Shown here one piece after another: positions 7,004 to 14,173 of a stretch of 15,185 bases of DNA. The DNA lies in the NCBI GenBank assembly GCA_037968835.1, contig JBBKWG010000255.1, positions 1 to 15,185 of the forward strand. Reading direction: 5' to 3'. The position numbers and the translations under genes are program-made. Numbering within the stretch: the stretch's first letter is position 1; each line of letters opens with the position of its first letter. Under the pieces are notes generated by a model that saw nothing but the letters and a program-made list of their open reading frames with translations, ran no database searches and was not told the DNA's origin. Source of the DNA: JBBKWG01 sp037968835 (GTDB lineage: Bacteria > Pseudomonadota > Alphaproteobacteria > Rhodobacterales > Rhodobacteraceae).

Positions 7004-8635
7004 ATGGACATCGGAACAATCTCGCTGGTGCTGATGCTGGGCCTGATCGTGCTTTTGGCAATCGGGATGCCGCTGGGGTTCGCTTCGGCCATTCTGGCGG
7101 TTCTCGTGCTGGTAATGAAATTCGAACCGGCGCTTCTGACCAATCCGATGAGCTTTGGCGATGGCATGTTGACCGGGCGACCAGGATCTGGACCGCTGAA
7201 TATCCTGGCGCAGAAGATTTACGGACTGTTGACGGATTACGTCCTGATCTCGATTCCGCTGTTCATCTTCATGGCCGCGCTTCTCGAGCGGTCCGGGATC
7301 GCCAAGGACATGTATGCGTCGCTGAACGTCTGGTTGAACCGGACGCGGGGCGGGATTGCCATCGTGACGTCAATCATGGCGGTGATCATGGCGGCGATGT
7401 CGGGCATCATCGGGGGCGAAGTGGTCCTGCTGGGCCTGATCGCATTGCCGCAGATGCTGCGCCTTGGCTACAATCAGAACCTCGCCATCGGTACGATCTG
7501 CGCGTCGGGTTCGCTTGGAACGATGATCCCGCCGTCAATCGTGCTGATCATTTATGGCCTCATCACCGAAACCTCAATCAAGTCGCTGTTCACCGCGGCG
7601 TTCCTGCCGGGCTTCATGCTGGCCTCGTTCATCATCATCTACATCATTGTCCGCACCCAACTGCGACCCGAAGATGCCCCCCTGCCCGACCCCGTTCCGG
7701 GCGAGCCGATCGGGCGTGAAAAGGCGGGGCTTTTCGGGGCGTTCCTGACGGTGCTTCTGGGCGGGTTCTCGGTCATCCTGTTCTTACGGGCGCTGTTCTT
7801 CACGCTTGCAGGACAGAACATCGACAAGGGTGACGGCGTCGATCCGATTTTCTGGGGCACGTCGGATTATGTGCCGTGGTTTGGCGGGATCGTCGTCTTG
7901 TGCCTTGTCCTTGCGTTCTTCGTCTTCGGGCGCGAACGAACCGCAAGGGGCTGGAGCATGGGCAAGGGTCTGGTCGCACCGATCGTCGTGATCGGAGTCG
8001 TTCTCGGCTCGATCTACGGCGGGATCACGGGGATTACCGAAGCAGCCGGCATGGGCGCGGTTGCGGTGCTGATTCTGGCGATCTTCCGTGGCGAGGCGTC
8101 GTGGGATCTGATCTGGGACAGCCTGATGCGAACGCTGAAGTCGACCGGCACGATCATCTGGGTAACCATCGGCGCGGCGGCTCTGGCTGGGGCCTATACC
8201 ATCGCGGGTGGACCGACATTCGTAGCCAACCTGATCATCGGTGCGGACCTGCCGACGATGGGCATCCTTTTGGCGATGATGCTGATCTTGCTGTTCATGG
8301 GCGCGTTCATGGACTGGGTCGGTATCGTCCTTCTGATCATCCCGGTCTTCCTGCCGATCGTGAAGCGGCTGCCGATCGAAGAAATCGGATTGTTCGGCCA
8401 ACTTGAGCCGCGTTACATCTCGGTCTGGTTCGGTGTGTTGTTCTGTATGAACATGCAGGTCAGCTTCCTGTCGCCGCCGTTCGGACCGGCGGCGTTCTAT
8501 CTGAAGTCGGTCTGCCCACCGCATATTTCTTTGACGGATATATTCAAAGGGTTTCTGCCCTTCATCGGCATCCAGCTTCTGGCACTGAGCGTACTTTTGA
8601 TCTGGCCGCCGATTGTCGAAATCCTGCTGAAGTAG
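7004..8635 (+). CDS. dctM: TRAP transporter large permease (DctM family)
   Basis: A 543-residue polytopic membrane protein that forms the sodium-coupled transport channel with DctQ. Typical DctM segments are GMPLGFASAI near the N-terminus, IPLFIFMAALLERSGIAKDM (84-103), GGIAIVTSIMAVIMAAMSG (116-134), ASGSLGTMIPPSIVLIIYG (167-185), GGITGITEAAGMGAVAVL (339-356) and FMGAFMDWVGIVLLIIPVF near 431-449. The C-terminal part includes QVSFLSPPFGPAAFYLKSV. It is over 100 residues longer than the common 425-430 residue form, mainly because residues about 222-325 hold an insert with two more hydrophobic segments (245-268, 291-308). Long forms like this occur in the mannitol/chloroaromatic-type TRAP group (family knowledge). 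The start ATG follows the dctQ stop by 2 bp and has only a weak AGGGCG site, so translation is probably coupled. Confidence 0.93.
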   Translation: MDIGTISLVLMLGLIVLLAIGMPLGFASAILAVLVLVMKFEPALLTNPMSFGDGMLTGRPGSGPLNILAQKIYGLLTDYVLISIPLFIFMAALLERSGIAKDMYASLNVWLNRTRGGIAIVTSIMAVIMAAMSGIIGGEVVLLGLIALPQMLRLGYNQNLAIGTICASGSLGTMIPPSIVLIIYGLITETSIKSLFTAAFLPGFMLASFIIIYIIVRTQLRPEDAPLPDPVPGEPIGREKAGLFGAFLTVLLGGFSVILFLRALFFTLAGQNIDKGDGVDPIFWGTSDYVPWFGGIVVLCLVLAFFVFGRERTARGWSMGKGLVAPIVVIGVVLGSIYGGITGITEAAGMGAVAVLILAIFRGEASWDLIWDSLMRTLKSTGTIIWVTIGAAALAGAYTIAGGPTFVANLIIGADLPTMGILLAMMLILLFMGAFMDWVGIVLLIIPVFLPIVKRLPIEEIGLFGQLEPRYISVWFGVLFCMNMQVSFLSPPFGPAAFYLKSVCPPHISLTDIFKGFLPFIGIQLLALSVLLIWPPIVEILLK

Positions 8636-8648
8636 GAGACTTGAGCCG

Positions 8649-9578
8649 ATGTTAAGCGATGCACAAATCGCCGAGTTCCGGGACGCCGGGTGCCTTGTCG
8701 TGAACGACGTGCTGGATCAGGAAGCCATCCTCGACCCGGTTCGGGCCGAGTACGAGACGCTGCTGGATGGCTTGCTGGCCGACTGGGGTATCAGCGCCGA
8801 GGGTAGCTTCGCCGACAAGTTGCTGGCGGCGCATGTAACGGGACGCGACTGGTTTCAGCCAATGGACATTTCGTTGCCGGGAGAGCGTATACACGCCGAT
8901 ACGCCGATGCATTTCGGCCCCGCCGTTTTCGATATGATAACCGCGCCCGCGCTTCTGGATGTCGTCCAATCGCTGATCGGGCCTGAAATCACGTCGAACC
9001 CGATCCAGCATGTGCGCATCAAGCCTCCGGTTCCGCTTCTGGCCAAGGATGAGGCGCGCGGGCATGTCGGCGGCACTGACTGGCATCAGGACCGGGCGGT
9101 AGCGCTGGAAGAGGCCGACAAGACCGATATGGTCACAGTCTGGATCGCCGTCACCGATGCGACAGTCGATAACGGCTGCCTGCAGGTCATACCTCGCGCC
9201 ACATCCGAGATCCTGCCGCATTGCCCGCAACGCCAGACAAGCATTGCCGACGGATTCCTCGACCTCACACGGGCAACACCGCTGCCTGTGCGCTCTGGCG
9301 GGGTGGTCTTGCTTGATCCGATGATCCCACACGCCTCGCTTCCCAATGTCTCGGACGGGATCCGCTGGTCGTTCGATCTGCGCTACAACCGGACGGGACA
9401 GCCAACCGGACGCAGCCACTTCCCGGAATTCGTGGCACGTTCACGGGCGCGGCCCGAGATTGCACTGCATGACTGGAACGTCTGGCGCATTATGTGGGAG
9501 AATGCACGGATTCGGCTGGCCACTACGCCGCATATCGCCATTCACCGGTGGCGTTCGGATTCACCTGTCTGCGCATAA
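8649..9578 (+). CDS. Phytanoyl-CoA dioxygenase (PhyH) family Fe(II)/2-oxoglutarate oxygenase, first copy
   Basis: A 309-residue cytoplasmic protein, 13 bp downstream of dctM, with an AGGAG ribosome site overlapping the dctM stop. The 2-His-1-Asp iron triad is visible as H146 and D148 in TDWHQDRA and H228 in DPMIPHASLPN. R239 in GIRWSFDLRYN is the likely 2-oxoglutarate-binding arginine. DNGCLQVIPRATSE (174-187) is a typical PhyH segment. Enzymes of this family hydroxylate small acids, amino acids, osmolytes or CoA esters, and can remove methyl or other groups oxidatively. The presence directly behind a transporter suggests it acts on the imported compound or an early product, not on phytanoyl-CoA. 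It shares only the fold and motifs with the second PhyH gene at 12165, so they probably have different substrates. Confidence 0.9.
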   Translation: MLSDAQIAEFRDAGCLVVNDVLDQEAILDPVRAEYETLLDGLLADWGISAEGSFADKLLAAHVTGRDWFQPMDISLPGERIHADTPMHFGPAVFDMITAPALLDVVQSLIGPEITSNPIQHVRIKPPVPLLAKDEARGHVGGTDWHQDRAVALEEADKTDMVTVWIAVTDATVDNGCLQVIPRATSEILPHCPQRQTSIADGFLDLTRATPLPVRSGGVVLLDPMIPHASLPNVSDGIRWSFDLRYNRTGQPTGRSHFPEFVARSRARPEIALHDWNVWRIMWENARIRLATTPHIAIHRWRSDSPVCA

Positions 9579-9587
9579 GGCACACCC

Positions 9588-11081
9588 ATGAGCGATACCA
9601 TCCGACTCGATCCCAAGGACAATGTCGTCACCGCGCTCCGCCCGCTTGAAGTCGGAAGTGAAGGCGCGATCCAGTTGATCCCGCGCGGTCAGAAAATGGC
9701 GGTGAGCGACATCGCCAAAGGCGCGCCGGTTCTGAAATACTCGCAGCTCATCGGCTACGCCGCCGAGGACATCGCAGCCGGTTCGCTGGTGCATACGCAC
9801 AACCTTGAATACCGCAACGTCGAGCGCGAATACGAATTCAGCACGAACCTGCGCGAGGCGGCGAAACCCGATCGGATCGACACCTTCATGGGCTATCGAC
9901 GCCCGAATGGACGGGTCGGGACGCGCAACTACATCGCGGTTCTGACCTCGGTCAATTGCTCGGCCACCGCGGCGCGGCGCATCGCTGAACATTTCACGCC
10001 CGAAGTCATGTCCGCTTACCCCAACGTCGACGGCGTGACCGCGTTCGTTCACGGCACTGGCTGTGGCATGGCGGATGCTGGCGACGGTTTCGAAGCGTTG
10101 CAGCGCGTGATGTGGGGCTATGCCCGCAACCCCAATGTCGTCGGGATGCTGATGGCGGGGCTTGGCTGCGAAACCAACCAGATCGACTGGCTGATGGAGG
10201 CGTTCGGGCTGACGCCGGGACCGCTGTTTCAGGCGATGAACATTCAGGATGTCGGTGGTCTGCGGCGAACGGTCGAGGCCGGGATCGCCAAGATCGAGGC
10301 TATGCTGCCGCTGGCGAACGACGTCGAACGGGTCGAATGCCCTGCATCCGAGTTGATGGTGGCACTGCAATGCGGCGGGTCGGACGCATGGTCGGGGATC
10401 ACCGCCAACCCGGCGCTCGGTCATGCCTGCGATCTTCTCGTGGCGCAGGGCGGCACCGGAGTGCTGGCCGAAACGCCCGAGATCTACGGTGCTGAACATC
10501 TTCTGACCGCGCGGGCGCGCACCCAGGCCATCGGCGAACGGCTGATCGAGCGCATTCACTGGTGGGAGGACTACACGGCGCGCAACAAGGGTGTGATGGA
10601 CAACAATCCAAGCCCTGGCAACAAGAAGGGCGGGCTGACGACGATCCTCGAAAAATCGCTGGGGGCGGCATCAAAGGGCGGCACCACGCCTTTGACGGGC
10701 GTTTACAAGTACGCCGAAGAGGTTCGCGCGAAGGGGTTCACGTTCATGGATTCGCCCGGCTACGATCCGGCCAGCGTAACCGGGCAGATCGCCGGCGGGT
10801 GCAACCTGGTTTGCTTCACAACGGGACGCGGTTCGGCGTTCGGCTCCAAACCCGCGCCGACGATCAAGGTCGCAACGAACTCCCGCATGTACGAGCGGAT
10901 GACCGATGACATGGACATCAACGCCGGGGATATACTGACCGACGGCGTCAGCGTCGAGGCGAAGGGACGCGAGATTTACGAGATGTTTCTGCGCGTCGCT
11001 TCAGGCGAGACCACGAAATCCGAAGCGCAGGGCCTTGGCGACTACGAGTTCGTGCCGTGGCAAATCGGGGCGGTGATGTGA
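9588..11081 (+). CDS. UxaA-family (altronate/galactarate-type) sugar-acid dehydratase, full length
   Basis: A 497-residue protein, nearly the length of E. coli altronate dehydratase UxaA (495). An N-terminal SAF domain (about 10-75, with SDIAKGAPVLKYSQLIGYA and AGSLVHTHN) is joined to the large catalytic domain that begins with GYRRPNGRVGTRNY (102-115). Further hallmarks are TSVNCSATAAR (120-130), GLGCETNQ (191-198), LQCGGSDAWSGITANP (260-275), ETPEIYGAEHLL (295-306), NPSPGNKKGGLTTILEKSLG (340-359) and TTGRGSAFGSKPAPTIKVAT (411-430). The family dehydrates sugar acids to 2-keto-3-deoxy acids and usually needs iron. The exact acid cannot be told. This is probably the dehydration step of the pathway. 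AAGG lies 7 bp before the ATG, within the preceding stop region. Its stop overlaps the next start (GTGA). Confidence 0.92.
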   Translation: MSDTIRLDPKDNVVTALRPLEVGSEGAIQLIPRGQKMAVSDIAKGAPVLKYSQLIGYAAEDIAAGSLVHTHNLEYRNVEREYEFSTNLREAAKPDRIDTFMGYRRPNGRVGTRNYIAVLTSVNCSATAARRIAEHFTPEVMSAYPNVDGVTAFVHGTGCGMADAGDGFEALQRVMWGYARNPNVVGMLMAGLGCETNQIDWLMEAFGLTPGPLFQAMNIQDVGGLRRTVEAGIAKIEAMLPLANDVERVECPASELMVALQCGGSDAWSGITANPALGHACDLLVAQGGTGVLAETPEIYGAEHLLTARARTQAIGERLIERIHWWEDYTARNKGVMDNNPSPGNKKGGLTTILEKSLGAASKGGTTPLTGVYKYAEEVRAKGFTFMDSPGYDPASVTGQIAGGCNLVCFTTGRGSAFGSKPAPTIKVATNSRMYERMTDDMDINAGDILTDGVSVEAKGREIYEMFLRVASGETTKSEAQGLGDYEFVPWQIGAVM

Positions 11082-12079
11082 CACGTCTGATCGTCGCCGG
11101 GGCCGGGCTGATCGGGCGGCGGCATCTGGCGCATATCATCGAGCATCGCGACCTGACGCTGTCGGCCATCGTCGATCCGATTGCGAGTAACCGTGCGCTG
11201 GCCCATGTACCGGGATATGCGCGGATCGAGGACGTCGATGTCGCGGCGGATGGCATCGTGATCGCGACGCCCACTCAGTCGCATATGGCGACAACACTGG
11301 AAGCGGCGCGGCGCGGTTGGCATGCGCTGGTGGAAAAGCCTCTGGCCTCGGACCTGAACGAGATCGACGCCATGATCGTTGCCGCCGAAGATGCGGGCAT
11401 TCATATCCTGACCGGGCACCACAGACGCTTTCACCCCTGCGTTTTGACGTTGAAGGCTATTATCGAAAGCGGTGAAATCGGGCGGCCGATCCTCGCGTCT
11501 TCAATCTGGGCGGTCAAAAAGCCCGATGCCTATTTCGATGTGCCGTGGCGCGCGGGCGCGGACGGCGCGCCGGTCCGCCTGAACATCAGCCACGAGATCG
11601 ACCTGCTGCGTTTCCTGTTCGGAGAGGTCGAGTCCGTTGCCGGACTTGGCGCCAATCCGGTGCGCGGCGCTGCCCGTGTCGAAAGCGGTGCGGCGGTGCT
11701 GCGTTTCGAGAATGGGTTGACTGCCAGCGTCGCCTTTGCCGACACCACGCCCTCGGTCTGGGGGTTTGAGCATGGAACCGGCGAGAACCCGAACATCGCG
11801 ACGACCGGACAGGACAATTTGCGGATCACCGGAACAAAGGGCGCGGTGTCGTTCCCGTCGCTCCGGGTCTGGAGCGGTGCGGCGGACTGGAGCGAGGCGC
11901 CGATCTGTCGCGTGGCTGACGCTGCTGAAGGCGTGCCGCTGATAAGTCAACTCGAACACTTCGCGGACGTCATTGCTGGCCGCGCGTTGCCGGTGAACGA
12001 CGCAGCGAGCGGACGGCGCACGCATGAGGTGACGTTGATGGTCGAAGCGGCCTGCCAACCGCGGGGATTGGCGGCATGA
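11078..12079 (+). CDS. Gfo/Idh/MocA-family NAD(P)-dependent oxidoreductase
   Basis: A 333-residue protein with an N-terminal Rossmann fold (LIVAGAGLIGRRH, GxGxxG at 8-13), ADGIVIATPTQSH (58-69), the family signature EKPLA (86-90) and ISHEIDLLRFLFG (170-182), in which H172 is the probable catalytic histidine. The C-terminal alpha/beta substrate domain extends to residue 333. Family members oxidise sugars, inositols, rhizopines or their derivatives with NAD(P). I start at GTG 11078, which overlaps the UxaA stop as GTGA and puts MTRLIVAGAG directly at the fold start; another GTG at 11057 would add 7 residues. The gene is coupled to the dehydratase and is followed by an 85-bp gap. The substrate is not evident. 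The usual Lys of the EKP motif is present, so it is probably active. Confidence 0.9.
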   Translation: MTRLIVAGAGLIGRRHLAHIIEHRDLTLSAIVDPIASNRALAHVPGYARIEDVDVAADGIVIATPTQSHMATTLEAARRGWHALVEKPLASDLNEIDAMIVAAEDAGIHILTGHHRRFHPCVLTLKAIIESGEIGRPILASSIWAVKKPDAYFDVPWRAGADGAPVRLNISHEIDLLRFLFGEVESVAGLGANPVRGAARVESGAAVLRFENGLTASVAFADTTPSVWGFEHGTGENPNIATTGQDNLRITGTKGAVSFPSLRVWSGAADWSEAPICRVADAAEGVPLISQLEHFADVIAGRALPVNDAASGRRTHEVTLMVEAACQPRGLAA

Positions 12080-12164
12080 GCGGGGCGAATTGCGCGCGTT
12101 TCGGCGCGACGCTCCAAATCAAACTGAAGAAACTTGAATCGCTTTGACCCAGGGAACCGGTGTG

Positions 12165-13055
12165 ATGGCAAATGAGATACTCAGCGACGAGCAGATCGCA
12201 TCCTATGAACGCGACGGTTATCTGGTGCTGGAAAAGCACCTGCCCGACGAATGGCTGACCCGCATCCGTGACGAAATTGTCCGTTTCGAGGAAGAAGCCA
12301 AGCCGATGGCCGCTTCCAATGATCGGCTGGATCTGGAGGACAGCCACACGCCAGAGGATCCGCGCCTGCGCCGCATCAAGCTGCCGCACACTATCAGCGA
12401 CACGTTCCGCGAACTGATGTTTTCCGACGTGATCCTTGCGCCCGCACGTGATCTGGCAGGTCCGAACCTCAGGCTGCATACTTCGAAACTTAACATGAAA
12501 TCAGCAGGTTATGGCGCGGCGGTGGAATGGCATCAGGACTATGCATTCTATCCCCACACCAACGACGACATTCTGGCCATCGGCGTCATTATCGACGATA
12601 TGGAAAGCGTGAACGGCCCGCTGATGGTCTATCCCGGCAGCCATCGGGGGCCGGTCTACGACCATCATGTCGACGGGGTTTTCGCGGGCGGGTTCATCCC
12701 CGAAGATGTCGGGCTGAAGCCGAGTGACGCCGTTGAACTGAAGGGTCCGGCCGGATCGATCAGCATTCATCACGGACGGATCGTACACGGTTCGGCGCTG
12801 AACACCTCGGATCGTGCGCGGCGCATCCTGTTTTACGAGATGATGGCGGCCGATGCCTTTCCAATCATGGGGTCGATGACGAAATGGGCGGGGATCGAGG
12901 ACTATAACACCCGGATGCTTTGCGGCGAGCCGACGCTGAACCCGCGCCTGAAGGACATTCCCGTGCGCATTCCCCAGCCGCAGCCCGACGTTCCGATCTC
13001 GATATACGAAATCCAGAAAGGGCTGAAATCTCGTGCTTTCGGTAGGATCGGATGA
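12165..13055 (+). CDS. Phytanoyl-CoA dioxygenase (PhyH) family Fe(II)/2-oxoglutarate oxygenase, second copy
   Basis: A 296-residue oxygenase. Iron ligands are H123 and D125 in EWHQDYAFYPHTNDD and H208 in GRIVHGSALNTS, with R217 or R219 of SDRARRILFYE likely for 2-oxoglutarate. NGPLMVYPGSHRGPVYDHH (150-168) is a strong family signature. The N-terminal LSDEQIASYERDGYLVLE is also typical. The WHQD(Y/F)AFYPHTN pattern is common in the many uncharacterised bacterial PhyH proteins that act on small polar molecules. The ATG at 12165 has AGGGA 9 bp upstream; a possible start at 12144 adds 7 residues without a better site. The 85 bp before it, 12080-12164, hold no clear promoter or terminator. The stop overlaps the next ATG (ATGA), coupling it to the flavoenzyme. 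Confidence 0.9.
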   Translation: MANEILSDEQIASYERDGYLVLEKHLPDEWLTRIRDEIVRFEEEAKPMAASNDRLDLEDSHTPEDPRLRRIKLPHTISDTFRELMFSDVILAPARDLAGPNLRLHTSKLNMKSAGYGAAVEWHQDYAFYPHTNDDILAIGVIIDDMESVNGPLMVYPGSHRGPVYDHHVDGVFAGGFIPEDVGLKPSDAVELKGPAGSISIHHGRIVHGSALNTSDRARRILFYEMMAADAFPIMGSMTKWAGIEDYNTRMLCGEPTLNPRLKDIPVRIPQPQPDVPISIYEIQKGLKSRAFGRIG

Positions 13056-14173
13056 AGATTGCGGTTGTTGGACGGGGGTTGATCGGTAGCGCGGCGGCGC
13101 GGCATCTGGCGCTGGCGGGCCACAAGCCCATTCTGATCGGTCCGAGCGAGCCGGACGAGAAACGAACCCATCGCGGCGTCTTTGGGAGCCACTACGACGA
13201 AGGGCGGATCACGCGGAAGAACGCGACCGAGCCGTTCTGGGCCGAGGCCAGCATCGCTTCGATCGCGCGATACGGTGATATCGAAGCGGCGTCGGGCATT
13301 CGGTTCTTTTCACCGGTCGGCGCGCTGATGGTCGGGCCGGACACTGGGCCGTTCATGCGCGATGCACGCGCGACTGCCCAGACCTGCGACATCGCGCATC
13401 GCGCGCTTGATGCGGACCGCTTGCGCCATGAGTTCCCGTATCTCGCGCCCGGCACCGACATGGCCGCACTTTGGGAACCCGAGGGGGCCGGGCACATATC
13501 GCCCCGACGACTGGTCGCAGCGCAGACCAAGGCCGCGATTGCCGCCGGTGCGACACTGGTCGATGCGCAGGTGCATGGCATCGACGATGCCGCCGGTGGT
13601 GTTGGTGTGCATCTTGATGATGAAACGCTGACGTTCGACCGGGTTCTGGTGGCGGCAGGGGGCATGAGCGACCATGTTCTGGGGCGGAGTGTGACGCTCA
13701 AGATCTTCGCTCGAACCGTTGCGCTTTTTCGAGTGAGCGACGACGAATCGGCGCGGCTTGCAGCGATGCCCTCGGCGGTCTTGCGATTGCCGGGCGAGTA
13801 TTACCTACTGCCGCCGATCCGATATCCCGACGGGCGCGCATATCTCAAACTTGGCGGTGATCCCGACGACGTTGTGCTCGCCGATATCGACGCGATAGGC
13901 GACTGGTTTCGCAGCGGCGGCAATCCGGCGGTGCGCGATCATCTTGAGGCCGTCATGCGGGCGATAATGCCGGATCTTGCTATCGAGGCGGTGGAAATGG
14001 ACGCCTGCGTCACTACGTGGACCGCCGATGGACGCCCCGAAATCGGCTCCCTGTCACCTCGGCTTGCGGTCGCGACGGCCGGCTGCGGTGCGGGCGCGAA
14101 GTGTTCGGATGAATTGGGGCGGCGGGGTGCCTCCGCTCTGTTGCAGAATGTATCGGAAAGGATTGCATCGTGA
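13052..14173 (+). CDS. FAD-dependent amine oxidase, monomeric sarcosine oxidase-like (DAO family)
   Basis: A 373-residue flavoprotein. IAVVGRGLIGSAAARHLA (3-20) is the FAD-binding GxGxxG. GSHYDEGRITR (45-55) parallels the active-site segment of monomeric sarcosine oxidase, with H47 and R52 in place of its His and Arg. C319 in DACVTTWTADGRPEIG (317-332) lies where that enzyme carries its covalently attached FAD. K350 in GCGAGAKCSDELG fits its oxygen-activating lysine. The family oxidises secondary amines such as N-methyl or N-alkyl amino acids, giving an aldehyde, an amine and peroxide. The residue match is by eye against remembered family motifs. The gene overlaps the upstream oxygenase (ATGA) and the downstream dehydrogenase (GTGA), so all three are made together. 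The substrate might be an N-substituted amino acid or an amino sugar acid. Confidence 0.87.
   Translation: MKIAVVGRGLIGSAAARHLALAGHKPILIGPSEPDEKRTHRGVFGSHYDEGRITRKNATEPFWAEASIASIARYGDIEAASGIRFFSPVGALMVGPDTGPFMRDARATAQTCDIAHRALDADRLRHEFPYLAPGTDMAALWEPEGAGHISPRRLVAAQTKAAIAAGATLVDAQVHGIDDAAGGVGVHLDDETLTFDRVLVAAGGMSDHVLGRSVTLKIFARTVALFRVSDDESARLAAMPSAVLRLPGEYYLLPPIRYPDGRAYLKLGGDPDDVVLADIDAIGDWFRSGGNPAVRDHLEAVMRAIMPDLAIEAVEMDACVTTWTADGRPEIGSLSPRLAVATAGCGAGAKCSDELGRRGASALLQNVSERIAS

Noticed and set aside
12080..12164. GC-rich stretch GCGCGC...GGCGCG before the second PhyH gene as a terminator
   Set aside because: The halves do not pair well and no U-run follows; ordinary GC-rich spacer is as likely.
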